The notes: a model not told the origin generated them from the sequence alone. Positions 35,221 to 42,983 are shown, numbered from the stretch's first letter. The stretch: 43,692 nucleotides of DNA from an uncultured Geobacteraceae bacterium (GCA_903876875.1 CAIRBT010000111.1:1-43692), one strand, 5' to 3'. Numbers and translations: made by a program.

Positions 35221-35853
35221 TTACAGTACGTGTTTGATGATTTCGGTGTGATGATTGATGCGGGCCAGGGCGGGTAGGTCGGATTTGTAGGAGATGAACG
35301 GAATGCCCGCACCCTGTGCCGCCTGCATATCTACCTGGCCGTCTCCGATGAACAGTGCTTCATCGGGGGCGATGCCAAAATGATCCAGCACTTTTAAGAG
35401 CGGTTCCGGGTGCGGTTTTGGGTTGGTCACCTGTGAGGCGGTCATCACATAGGAAAAATAGCCGGTCAGCCCAAAATCCTCGATAATCATATCCATTGAG
35501 GAAGCCCGGTTGGTGCAGATAGCCAGGGAGGCATACTCCTTGATCTGATCAAGAGCCATCACCAGGCCATCTTCCATTTTCATATACGGCATCAGTTCCC
35601 GATAGCGGATAGTTTTGGCAAACTGAAGTGCCTCTGCCCGCTGGGGATCACCTGCAAAGAAGTACTCCATAACGTTGCTGAATGAGTAGGTGTGGAGAAC
35701 CCTTTTGGCCTCCAGATCGCTGCGGTCTATCTCCACCCTCCCCAGGAATTTCATAATGCGGTTGTAAAATACGTAATTTGATTCAATGGAATCGAGAATG
35801 ACCCCATCACAATCGTAAATTACTACTTTATAACGACTTTTTACATTACTCAC
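35221..35853 (-). CDS. HAD-superfamily hydrolase
   Basis: This 210-residue phosphatase-like protein has the four HAD motifs: nucleophile Asp14 and Asp16 (YDCDGVILDS), Thr in ICTNRASS, Lys in NPKPHPEP, and the acidic pair in FIGDGQVDMQAA. It resembles phosphoglycolate phosphatase-type HADs; substrate is unknown. The start is GTG 35853, with GGAGG six bases upstream, overlapping the stop of the HNH gene by 8 bp. The upstream extension of the frame runs through the HNH gene and is rejected. Confidence 0.85.
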   Translation of the reverse strand: MSNVKSRYKVVIYDCDGVILDSIESNYVFYNRIMKFLGRVEIDRSDLEAKRVLHTYSFSNVMEYFFAGDPQRAEALQFAKTIRYRELMPYMKMEDGLVMALDQIKEYASLAICTNRASSMDMIIEDFGLTGYFSYVMTASQVTNPKPHPEPLLKVLDHFGIAPDEALFIGDGQVDMQAAQGAGIPFISYKSDLPALARINHHTEIIKHVL

Positions 35854-36163
35854 GCTCAGCCTCCGTGGTGCCGCCCGCGGCTTTGAGGAGAAACTCCTCC
35901 CACTCGATAGGCAGTAGATATTTTTTCCGACTATTACATTCCTTGCACGCCGGGACGACATTATTGCGTGACGCCTTGCCCCCCCGTGACACCGGCACCA
36001 GATGATCCATGGTCAGCTGATCGGGAGCAAAGTTCTGGCCGCAGTAATGGCAGTGTCCCAGGGCAACCCGGTTCTGCCACCAGCGGCTTTTGCGCAGTTC
36101 CCGTGATTTTTCCCGTTCCCGCTTGATATCCGCTTCGCTGATTTCGAGGATAAAATGATCCAT
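35846..36163 (-). CDS. HNH endonuclease
   Basis: This 105-residue protein has an HNH nuclease core (about 36-85): CHYCGQ (Cys38, Cys41), TMDHLVPVSRGGK (His54), NNVVPACKECNSRKK (Cys73, Cys76, Asn77). The zinc knuckle and catalytic His are intact. A basic N-terminal helix precedes it. It belongs to the McrA-like small HNH proteins of unknown biological role. It precedes the HAD gene with an 8-bp overlap. ATG 36163 is upstream of tRNA-Arg and divergent from it. Confidence 0.85.
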   Translation of the reverse strand: MDHFILEISEADIKREREKSRELRKSRWWQNRVALGHCHYCGQNFAPDQLTMDHLVPVSRGGKASRNNVVPACKECNSRKKYLLPIEWEEFLLKAAGGTTEAERE

Positions 36164-36285
36164 TGGTATCTCTTTCAGAAGTTTTTCATAAGGAAATTAC
36201 GACCGGCAGAATATCCGAAAAGAGCGGGAGAGGGTAGGAAAAAACGACAAAAAGTTAGAAAAATTGCGATACATGAAAAAAAAGG

Positions 36286-36314
36286 TTGAAAATGAGTGAT
36301 TGGTACGCTATAAA
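36286..36314 (+). promoter_or_regulatory. Promoter of tRNA-Arg
   Basis: TTGAAA (36286-36291) and TATAAA (36309-36314) with a 17-bp spacer, then a GGGCGTC discriminator of the GC-rich type associated with stringent control, and tRNA start 13 bp later. Confidence 0.75.
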
Positions 36315-36326
36315 GGGCGTCTTAAT

Positions 36327-36403
36327 GCGCTTGTAGCTCAGCTGGATAGAGCAACGGACTACGAATCCGTAGGTCGGGCGTTCGAATCGCTCCAGGCGCA
36401 CCA
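36327..36403 (+). tRNA. tRNA-Arg (anticodon ACG)
   Basis: This 77-base cloverleaf has a full 7-bp acceptor stem (GCGCTTG with CAGGCGC, one G-T pair), D arm GCTC...GAGC, anticodon stem ACGGA/TCCGT with loop CTACGAA (anticodon ACG, wobble A edited to inosine by TadA), T arm GGGCG TTCGAAT CGCTC, and encoded CCA end. It is a typical single-copy tRNA locus. tRNA genes are common integration sites; the DNA downstream is accessory-like, but I see no duplicated tRNA 3' end inside the window. Confidence 0.97.
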
Positions 36404-36411
36404 AACAATTC

Positions 36412-36444
36412 AGGCACTTACGTTAAATCGTAGGTGCCTTTTTT
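36412..36444 (+). terminator. Intrinsic terminator of tRNA-Arg
   Basis: AGGCACTTACG pairs fully (one G-T) with CGTAGGTGCCT around a 6-base loop, followed by TTTTTT. It lies nine bases after the tRNA CCA end. Confidence 0.9.
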
Positions 36445-36817
36445 GTTGCGGCTTCAATAGAGGGTCAATAGAGGGTCAGTTGTTCTGGATAATGTAGATG
36501 CCGGTTGCTCCCTTACTGGATCCCGGCATGACGAAATGTTTTATACTCACCCCCCACCCATGCGCCGTTATCTGCTAACGCATGATTCTGTTTCGGTGAC
36601 GGGGGGCACCCTTAATGACAATTAGTTTTGCCGTTTCATATACTCATCAACATCACGGTCGTCGATACGACCGCAAACTGATACTAAGAGATTGGATTGA
36701 TAGGTTCTATAGTTTCAATATTCTGTAAAACTCTTGCTTCAACTCCATAGCTGAAAGTAGAATACCCACTATGCAGATAAAGACACTCATTACCATTAAA
36801 TTCTGGCGGAAATATTT
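36445..36817. other. Intergenic region between tRNA-Arg and kinase
   Basis: No gene is visible in ~370 bp. It begins with a tandem GGGTCAATAGA motif (36453-36478, two and a half units) just after the tRNA terminator. A REP-like hairpin ATGCCGG/CCGGCAT lies at 36498-36529 in a context resembling widely dispersed bacterial palindromes. The last 150 bp are AT-rich and should contain the promoter of the kinase operon, but no good hexamer pair is clear. Confidence 0.4.
36498..36529. repeat. REP-like palindrome
   Basis: Perfect 7-bp inverted repeat ATGCCGG/CCGGCAT around an 18-base loop that includes GGATC. The form TCATGCCGGGATCC is reminiscent of dispersed palindromic repeats, but no second copy occurs in this window. 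Confidence 0.35.
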
Positions 36818-38311
36818 ATGAAACTCGATACACCCACCATTGTTGTCATCGGCATCCTCACCGATATTGTTCTGGTGCTGATGCTGCTTCACACCTGGCG
36901 CACTCGCACTACTTACGCCGGTTTCAAACTCTGGATTGTAGGTACTGTCTGCTGGGTCCTGGGCTCAATCTTCAATATGCTACTTCCTGGTATACAACCT
37001 CAGTTTATGCCAAAAATTGTCGGCGGCGGTCTGATTATGTTGCATCCACTACTCATGTTTGAGGGCATCATATCGTTTCATAATATTCGGCGGCGCAGGT
37101 TGGGCACACCGTTAAACATTATAATTGTGGCGGTTGGACTCTTTTTGCTTTTATATTTTTTGTATGTTTCTGAAAACATTACAGTACGCTCCACATGTAT
37201 TGTATTTGTTCTGGCACTTCTCTTTACTCGCGTCTCCATTGAACCGCTGTTCTATGCTGAATGTCGCCGTTATTCAATGCAGTGGCTACTTTCAATTAGC
37301 CTGTTGCCGTTGATTACTCTGCTTTTTGTACGCTGCTGGGTACTTCTTAACGGGCCACACTACGTCAGTTTTTCAGCAATATTGCAGAACGATAATCTAC
37401 TGCGCTGGGCCATGTTCTACAGCATTATCGTTGAGCTGATTCTTGCCTACAGTTACCTGTCACTGACCAGCGATAGAGTGGAAGAGGAATTGAGGCAGAG
37501 TGAACTTAGCTTTCGGGAACTGTCCAGTTCGCTTCAAGCTCGTGTTGAAGAAGAAACAATACGCCGCGTGTCCCAGGAACGACTGCTTGCCAATCACTCT
37601 CGTCTCGCCGCCATGGGCGAAATGATCAGCGCCATAGCTCATCAATGGCGTCAACCATTGGCAACCCTGGGGATAATAGTCCAACGCACTCACGCTATGG
37701 GGACCATGCACGAGTTGACACCGGAATACCTAGGTGAATTCAAAACCAATTCCATGCGTCAGATCAAGCATATGTCTGACACCATCGAGGAGTTTCGTGG
37801 TTTTTACCGCCCTGAAAAAGTAAAAGAACCCTATTCGCCAGTCACCTGTATCTCTGATTCCATCAGACTCTTCGAACCGCAATTCACCAGTAGCGGCATA
37901 GAAGTACGCATCACCTGCCAGGGGTGCGATAACCAGTTAGTAAACGGCTACCCCAACGAATTTAAACAGGTCATACTTAACCTGTTGGGTAATGCCCGTG
38001 ATGCAATAGTGGCCAAACGGGAAACCTGCGGTGAGCCGGAGAATGGCCTCATACGCGTGGAAATTGATGCCAATGAGGAAAAGGGCATGATCATTGACGT
38101 CAGTGATAATGGCTGTGGCATCACAGCAGATGTGGCATTAAAGATATTCAACCCTTATTACACCACAAAGGAAGAAAAAGGCGGCACCGGAATCGGCCTG
38201 TATATGTCCCGTATGATTGTTGAGGACAGCCTGGATGGTCGTCTCCTGTTGCTCTCGGGACAAAACAACACCACCTTCAGGATTGAATTATCAATGGAGA
38301 ACAAGGCATGA
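36818..38311 (+). CDS. Membrane sensor histidine kinase
   Basis: This 497-residue protein has a ~215-residue N-terminal membrane domain with about seven hydrophobic segments (starting TIVVIGILTDIVLVLMLL), then a coiled coil (220-260), a histidine phosphorylation site His275 in SAIAHQWRQPLATLG (HWRQP type), and a catalytic ATPase domain with NLLGNARDAI (N box), DVSDNGCGI (G1) and GGTGIGLYMS (G2). There is no extracytoplasmic sensor of size, so the signal is probably sensed in or near the membrane. Its stop overlaps the regulator's start by 4 bp (ATGA), so they are a cognate pair. Confidence 0.93.
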   Translation: MKLDTPTIVVIGILTDIVLVLMLLHTWRTRTTYAGFKLWIVGTVCWVLGSIFNMLLPGIQPQFMPKIVGGGLIMLHPLLMFEGIISFHNIRRRRLGTPLNIIIVAVGLFLLLYFLYVSENITVRSTCIVFVLALLFTRVSIEPLFYAECRRYSMQWLLSISLLPLITLLFVRCWVLLNGPHYVSFSAILQNDNLLRWAMFYSIIVELILAYSYLSLTSDRVEEELRQSELSFRELSSSLQARVEEETIRRVSQERLLANHSRLAAMGEMISAIAHQWRQPLATLGIIVQRTHAMGTMHELTPEYLGEFKTNSMRQIKHMSDTIEEFRGFYRPEKVKEPYSPVTCISDSIRLFEPQFTSSGIEVRITCQGCDNQLVNGYPNEFKQVILNLLGNARDAIVAKRETCGEPENGLIRVEIDANEEKGMIIDVSDNGCGITADVALKIFNPYYTTKEEKGGTGIGLYMSRMIVEDSLDGRLLLLSGQNNTTFRIELSMENKA

Positions 38312-39681
38312 CAAACTTAGCCTCCCTGATCATTTTACTTGTTGAAGACGAACTTGAACTACGCCGCGAGACCGCCGCTTTTCTGGAATTATATTGCGGC
38401 AAGGTTATCCAGGCAACCAATGGTCGCGAAGCGTTGACTCACTTTGAAACGGTTCGCCCCGATCTGGTTATCAGCGATATTCGTATGCCGGTCATGGATG
38501 GTTTGGAACTGGCTGCCCAATTGAAAAAAGTATCGCCGGACACACCGTTAATATTCTGCACCGCATTCACCGAGACCAGCTATCTACTAAAGGCCATTGA
38601 ACTTGGGGTGGCAGGCTTTGTCCGCAAACCGGTTGACACGGATGAACTGCTGGCGCTCATAGGCAAGGCAGCCTTACCTGCTCTTCAACGCCATAAAATT
38701 GATGGTCTTACCGATGAGCTGACAGCGGCCATGCGGATGCAGATTGGTGAAAATGAACGGATTGTGGAGCAGGCAGCCCATGTGGCTCGGACCTCGTTCA
38801 ATGTGCTGCTGGAGGGTGAAACCGGCACCGGAAAATCGCGTTTGGCCACCATTATCCACACACTGAGTTTACGCAGGGACGCGCCATTTGTAACCGTCCA
38901 ACTTGGCGCAGTACCGTTGAATCTGGTGGAGAGTGAATTATTCGGCCATGTGCGCGGCTCATTTACCGGGGCTGACCGTAATCGGACCGGCCTGGCAGAA
39001 GCCGCAGACGGTGGCACGATCTTTCTGGATGACATTGAATCCTGCCCGGTCGAACTCCAGGCCAAGCTATTACGATTTGTTGAGGAGAAGAAGTTCACGC
39101 CACTTGGCAGCACGGTAGAAAAAAAAGTGGATGTGCGCATCATTGCAGCCAGCAACAAAAATCTGAAACAGGAAGCCGAGGAGGGCCGATTCCGGCAAGA
39201 TCTTTATTATCGCCTGGCAGATACGGTCATCCGATTGCCTTTGCTGAGAGATACAAAAAGCGCAATAGCTCCGCTGGCAATCAAATTTCTGCGGGAGACC
39301 TGCGATGAACTGGGAAAGTCGCTTCCATTACTGGATGATGGCGGACTGAAGCTGCTGGTCGGTATGCCCTGGCCTGGAAATTTCCGCCAGCTCAAGAGCG
39401 TTATTCGTCGAGTAGCACTGACAGCTGGCAGCAGAATAACTGCTGCGGATATCGCTGCTGTTTCGGATGTCACTGACGTAGTCTCCCCCGCATACAGCTC
39501 CGGCTTACCAGTTCTTCCACCGTTTCCATGTCAGATGGATATCCTTGAAAAATGGGTCTTGGAGCAGGCGCTATTGCACTGCAATGGCAAACGCATGAAA
39601 ACCGCCGCCATGCTTGGCATGAATTACTACACGTTCAGGCGCCGATTAGAAAAACATGGTATCGCCAGCGACGAGGAATAA
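38308..39681 (+). CDS. Sigma-54-dependent response regulator (NtrC family)
   Basis: This 457-residue protein has a receiver domain (about 7-120; D57, T85, K107), an AAA+ domain with Walker A GETGTGKS (170-177), the sigma-54 contact loop as GSFTGA (217-222) rather than GAFTGA, Walker B GGTIFLDDIES, and a C-terminal Fis-type helix-turn-helix (RMKTAAMLGMNYYTFRRRL). The Ala-to-Ser change in the loop is a known natural variant. It is cotranscribed with the kinase. A canonical -24/-12 promoter lies 116 bp after its stop, so the downstream exported-protein genes are its probable target. A decayed copy of its last ~33 codons lies at 42884-42983. Confidence 0.95.
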   Translation: MTNLASLIILLVEDELELRRETAAFLELYCGKVIQATNGREALTHFETVRPDLVISDIRMPVMDGLELAAQLKKVSPDTPLIFCTAFTETSYLLKAIELGVAGFVRKPVDTDELLALIGKAALPALQRHKIDGLTDELTAAMRMQIGENERIVEQAAHVARTSFNVLLEGETGTGKSRLATIIHTLSLRRDAPFVTVQLGAVPLNLVESELFGHVRGSFTGADRNRTGLAEAADGGTIFLDDIESCPVELQAKLLRFVEEKKFTPLGSTVEKKVDVRIIAASNKNLKQEAEEGRFRQDLYYRLADTVIRLPLLRDTKSAIAPLAIKFLRETCDELGKSLPLLDDGGLKLLVGMPWPGNFRQLKSVIRRVALTAGSRITAADIAAVSDVTDVVSPAYSSGLPVLPPFPCQMDILEKWVLEQALLHCNGKRMKTAAMLGMNYYTFRRRLEKHGIASDEE

Positions 39682-39698
39682 CGCCACCTGCACTATTC

Positions 39699-39720
39699 AT
39701 TTTAGCTACCGATTTTAGCT
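39699..39720 (+). promoter_or_regulatory. Possible activator binding repeats
   Basis: ATTTTAGCT occurs twice, at 39699-39707 and 39712-39720 (13-bp period), about 80-100 bp upstream of the -24 element. That is a usual distance for NtrC-type enhancer sites. The repeat is direct, not palindromic, so assignment is tentative. Confidence 0.3.
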
Positions 39721-39795
39721 GTTACTATCACTTTTGCATACCTGAATAATCACCCAAAAACACATAACATGCTGTGATTGCTGCATCTGCTGGCT

Positions 39796-39811
39796 TGGCA
39801 CATTCAATGCT
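39796..39811 (+). promoter_or_regulatory. Sigma-54 promoter (-24/-12)
   Basis: TTGGCAC-ATTCA-ATGCT has GG at 39797-39798 and GC at 39809-39810, separated by exactly 10 bp, as required for sigma-54. Transcription would start near 39822 and produce a leader of ~235 nt before the beta-propeller gene. The adjacent NtrC-type gene supports the call. Confidence 0.75.
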
Positions 39812-39821
39812 AATCCAGCAG

Positions 39822-40056
39822 CTCAATGCGAGCAAAGCCATCCCCAACATATTCCCAACAAAACACAACACTCCTTTGTGAGTTTTCTCATCAACCATTT
39901 GATGAGTGTTACTGCCGTAATGTAAGCGGCAGAACTGTTCCCAATATCGCTCTGTTTTGTATGGAGCGGTATCGGGGATGCCCTGTTTACTGCTCGCATA
40001 TACAACAAAAAATCTGACGAACATAATTGGATAACTAAACTAACGGAGGAACCACC
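39822..40056 (+). other. Structured leader of the exported-protein operon
   Basis: The expected 5' UTR holds a perfect hairpin CTCATCAA/TTGATGAG (39887-39906), which can extend or compete with AACACTC/GAGTGTT pairing, and a second hairpin CTGCCG/CGGCAG (39912-39932). No open frame of note is present. Ribosome site GGAGG precedes the ATG. It could be a post-transcriptional control element, but I do not recognise a known riboswitch. Confidence 0.4.
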
Positions 40057-41742
40057 ATGAGACACCTGTTGAGCAGCATGCTGTTATCACTATTGATGAT
40101 ACTGACCGGCATCCCGGCACTCGCTACCCCCACTACCATAACCTATCAGGGCTATTTATCGACAAACAGCAACGCCCCCGTCAACACCCCGGTGGCTATG
40201 ACAGTATCTCTTTATGCCGATCCGACCGGCGGCACTGCACTTTGGAGTGAGCATCTACCCGCTGTTACAGTGATAAACGGAATTTTCACGGTATTGATAG
40301 GAAGTACAACTCCGATTAATCTGACCTTTAATCGTGTCTATTACCTTGGGCTCGCAATAGGAAGCGATCCGGAGTTGACACCACGTCAGGAAATGTCAAG
40401 CGTGCCGTATGCTTTCCGGGCAGCTACAGCTGATAAGCTTGGCACAGTATGCTCTGATGGAGAAGGGCTCAGATATACGGCCTTCTCCTCAAGCTGGGAG
40501 TGTGCGGCGCTATCTCAATGGGGCACAGTTACAAGCGTTGCCGTCTCCGGCGGTACAACCGGCTTAACCACCAGCGGCGGGCCGGTTACCACTTCCGGAA
40601 CACTTACACTCGGCGGAACCCTTGCCGTAGCTAATGGCGGCACCGGTGCAACTGACGGCTCTATCACCGGCACAGGGGTGCTGTCCTTTACTGCGGGTGG
40701 CAGCGACACCAATATCAAGCTTGTCCCCCAAGGCACTGGCACTGTGGATGTAGCCTCCAAACGTATCACCAGCCTTGCTTTGCCAACCACAGACAGTGAC
40801 GCAGCGAACAAGAGATATGTCGATAGCAGTGCAAACGTTATACGTACAGGAAAAACACTTTCACAAATAGCTACGCTTGCCTGGTATACCACTATGGCCA
40901 GAACCACTTACAGCGTAGGAAGAAATCCACAGGGAATAGCTTTCGACGGAACCAATATGTGGGTCGCCAACACTGATGACGGTACAGTGACCAAATTGCA
41001 GGCCAGTGACGGCACCGTAGTAGGAACATACACAGTTGGATCACGACCACAAAGTTTGGCCTTTGATGGCACCAACATCTGGGTATCCAATTATTTGAGT
41101 AGCACCGTGACCAAATTGCTGGCCAGCGACGGCACCACAGTGGGAACCTACTCCTTGGGCGCGGGTACAAACCCACAAGGTTTAGCTTTCGACGGCACCA
41201 ACATTTGGGTTGCCAGTTATGGATTTAATACCGTGATAAAGTTACTGGCCAGCGATGGCACCAAAGTAGGAACCTACAACGTAGGGGTACAACCACAAAA
41301 GATAGCATTTGACGGTGCCTATATATGGGTATCCAACACTGGTAGTGGCACCGTGACCAAATTACTGGCCAGCGACGGCACCACAGCAGGAACCTACACC
41401 TTGACTTCGGGTGCATATCCACAAGATTTAGCTTTCGATGGTACCAGCATTTGGGTTGCTAACTATGGCCTCAATTCTGTGAGTAAATTACGTGCTATTG
41501 ATGGCACCATAGCAGGAACCTACAATGTAGGTTCCCACCCACAAAACATCGCTTTTGACGGCACCCATATCTGGGTATCCAACTATAATGGTGGAACCGT
41601 TACCGAACTGCTGGCTATCAATGGCGATAACCTTGGAACCTTCCCTGTAGCGGCTCCCAATGGTTTGGCTTTTGATGGCACCAGCATCTGGGTAAACAGC
41701 AGTGGTGGTCGCAATTATGTAACCAAGCTTACACCGCAATAG
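40057..41742 (+). CDS. Exported seven-bladed beta-propeller protein with tail-fibre-like stalk
   Basis: This 561-residue protein has a signal peptide (1-24, ending ALA). Residues 28-130 form a domain common in exported deltaproteobacterial proteins (TITYQGYLS...ALWSEHLP...YYLGLAIGSDPELTPRQ with SVPYAFRA). Residues ~150-275 resemble phage tail-fibre stalk sequence (GTVTSVAVSGGT, LAVANGGTGATDG, TTDSDAANKRYVDS). Residues ~285-561 hold seven repeats of ~40 residues with core LAFDGTNIWVSN and a following TVTKLLASDGT, a YncE/NHL-like propeller; TTYSV before blade 1 may close the ring with blade 7. It is the first gene behind the sigma-54 promoter. It probably acts at the cell surface; ligand is unknown. 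Confidence 0.85.
   Translation: MRHLLSSMLLSLLMILTGIPALATPTTITYQGYLSTNSNAPVNTPVAMTVSLYADPTGGTALWSEHLPAVTVINGIFTVLIGSTTPINLTFNRVYYLGLAIGSDPELTPRQEMSSVPYAFRAATADKLGTVCSDGEGLRYTAFSSSWECAALSQWGTVTSVAVSGGTTGLTTSGGPVTTSGTLTLGGTLAVANGGTGATDGSITGTGVLSFTAGGSDTNIKLVPQGTGTVDVASKRITSLALPTTDSDAANKRYVDSSANVIRTGKTLSQIATLAWYTTMARTTYSVGRNPQGIAFDGTNMWVANTDDGTVTKLQASDGTVVGTYTVGSRPQSLAFDGTNIWVSNYLSSTVTKLLASDGTTVGTYSLGAGTNPQGLAFDGTNIWVASYGFNTVIKLLASDGTKVGTYNVGVQPQKIAFDGAYIWVSNTGSGTVTKLLASDGTTAGTYTLTSGAYPQDLAFDGTSIWVANYGLNSVSKLRAIDGTIAGTYNVGSHPQNIAFDGTHIWVSNYNGGTVTELLAINGDNLGTFPVAAPNGLAFDGTSIWVNSSGGRNYVTKLTPQ
40910..41740 (+). repeat. Tandem propeller-blade repeats (7 units)
   Basis: Seven coding repeats of about 120-130 bp, recognisable by GCTTTCGACGGCACC and TGGGT a few bases later. 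Nucleotide similarity between units is high, so recent duplication or gene conversion is likely. The unit count matches a complete seven-bladed propeller. Confidence 0.85.
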
Positions 41743-41756
41743 GAGGGACTGTTATT

Positions 41757-42239
41757 ATGAATGCAAAAGTCAATGTTGCACTAGCAATTGCATGGCTATT
41801 ACCTGTATTTGCCCATGCGGCAATCATGAGCAGCCCGAACTACAACCTCAACAACGCCTCCGTTATCAGCGGCGGAGGTAGCACCAGTAGCTCATCCGGC
41901 ACAAGCGGCAGTGGAATGGCAATCGGCCAGGCGCTGTATATGCCGGCAGATATCACCAGTGTCAGCCCGAATTATTCCGTCAAGCAGGTTGCCCAGGTAG
42001 CCCCCGGCGGTGGTGGCGGCTATCTGCATACCGGCGACATCAACGGCGACGGTGTGGTTGATATTGTCGATGCCCTTCTGGCCTTAAAGGCAGGGGCCGG
42101 CCTGATGTCGCTATCACCAGTTGAATTGACACGCGGCGATGTGGGGCCATTGGTTCTCGGTGTTCCGGTGGGCAATGGTACAGTTGATATTGAGGATACG
42201 ATGCTGATCCTGCGCAAGGCTACCGGTCTTGGCTGGTAG
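41757..42239 (+). CDS. Exported dockerin-like protein
   Basis: This 160-residue protein has a signal peptide (1-21, ending AHA), a Gly/Ser-rich segment (38-55), and a C-terminal dockerin type I-like pair of calcium loops. The first, D94-I-N-G-D-G-V-V-D102-I, and its helix ALLALKAGAGL are complete. The second, GDVGPLVLG...NGTVDIEDTMLILRKATGL, has a longer loop and is typical of Geobacter-type dockerins. Dockerins bind cohesin domains. Its 14-bp gap from the propeller gene with AGGAGGG ribosome site indicates an operon. Confidence 0.8.
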   Translation: MNAKVNVALAIAWLLPVFAHAAIMSSPNYNLNNASVISGGGSTSSSSGTSGSGMAIGQALYMPADITSVSPNYSVKQVAQVAPGGGGGYLHTGDINGDGVVDIVDALLALKAGAGLMSLSPVELTRGDVGPLVLGVPVGNGTVDIEDTMLILRKATGLGW

Positions 42240-42272
42240 AATTCACGTTCAGAAATTTACAGGAGAATTAGT

Positions 42273-42821
42273 ATGACTCACATGTCCAGATTCGGTATTT
42301 TACTGTCATTCGCAACCATTCTTGCCGCTTGCGGCGGCGGTGGCGATGGCGGAACAGCAGGTGGCGGCACCAACCAGTTTCTGACACCCGGCACACATAA
42401 ACTGACTTTTTCGGCAATCAGTACCGCCCGGTTGGACGCACCGATCAGTGCCATTGATGTGGCAGTGAAATTTCCGGCCGGTATATCGGTCAGTACCCCC
42501 ACCGGTGGCACGGGTCAGATCACCGATGCCTCAATCACTCCGGGCAGTGCTATGCTGACAACATCATTGACGTTTGGCAATTATTCGGCATCCACCCGTA
42601 CTGCCTATCTTTCCATGGCCACCACCCAGGAAACACTTCGTGGAGGGCAGTTTGTTAATCTGCTCTTTACCGTGGCTCCCGGAACCTCGATTATGCCTGA
42701 AGACATATATGCACTGAATGCGACCTACCCCAAATATACGGTCGTAGGGATTGATACTGTTACACACAGTTCCGTGACGATGACTGGATCGGTCAAAACG
42801 ACGCTGAGCGTTACACCATAA
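42273..42821 (+). CDS. Lipoprotein, possible cohesin-like
   Basis: This 182-residue protein has a lipobox ILAAC (Cys20) followed by a Gly-rich linker, so it is an outer-membrane or inner-membrane lipoprotein. The mature domain (about 35-182) is all-beta: ISAIDVAVKFPAGISV, then GSAMLTTSLTFGNY, TRTAYLSMATTQETLRGGQFVNLLFTV. That strand order and the GG-x-x-x-N-L-x-F-T-V motif resemble the cohesin/CBM-like fold in other Geobacter lipoproteins. I infer, not prove, a cohesin role, supported by the neighbouring dockerin gene. AGGAG lies seven bases before the ATG. Confidence 0.55.
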   Translation: MTHMSRFGILLSFATILAACGGGGDGGTAGGGTNQFLTPGTHKLTFSAISTARLDAPISAIDVAVKFPAGISVSTPTGGTGQITDASITPGSAMLTTSLTFGNYSASTRTAYLSMATTQETLRGGQFVNLLFTVAPGTSIMPEDIYALNATYPKYTVVGIDTVTHSSVTMTGSVKTTLSVTP

Positions 42822-42883
42822 TCAGTTATCGAGGTTTTCGTGCCGCTTGTATGATTTGTCGCCGTTGTCATTATTTTATCCAT

Positions 42884-42983
42884 CAATGGCAAGCGAGTGG
42901 AAACCGCCGCCATGCTGGGGATGAACCACTACATCTTCAGGTGACGATTGGAAAAACATGGCATCACCCGTGACGAGGAATAG
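42884..42983 (+). pseudogene. Decayed copy of regulator HTH end
   Basis: About 100 bp match the last 100 bp of the response regulator gene (39582-39681) at roughly 80 percent by eye, including the stop region. Translation gives a helix-turn-helix like AAMLGMNHYIFR, then an in-frame TGA where the intact gene has an Arg codon, then RLEKHGIT...DEE and a stop. It is a dead relic of a second NtrC-type regulator gene, or of a duplication that bracketed the module. Confidence 0.85.

Noticed and set aside
35854..35961. Longer N-terminus for the HAD hydrolase
   Set aside because: It overlaps the HNH gene out of frame and is basic low-complexity sequence; GTG 35853 has a good ribosome site.
40910..41740. 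CRISPR-like regular spacing
   Set aside because: The ~125-bp period is in-frame coding repeats of propeller blades, not short palindromic repeats with unique spacers.
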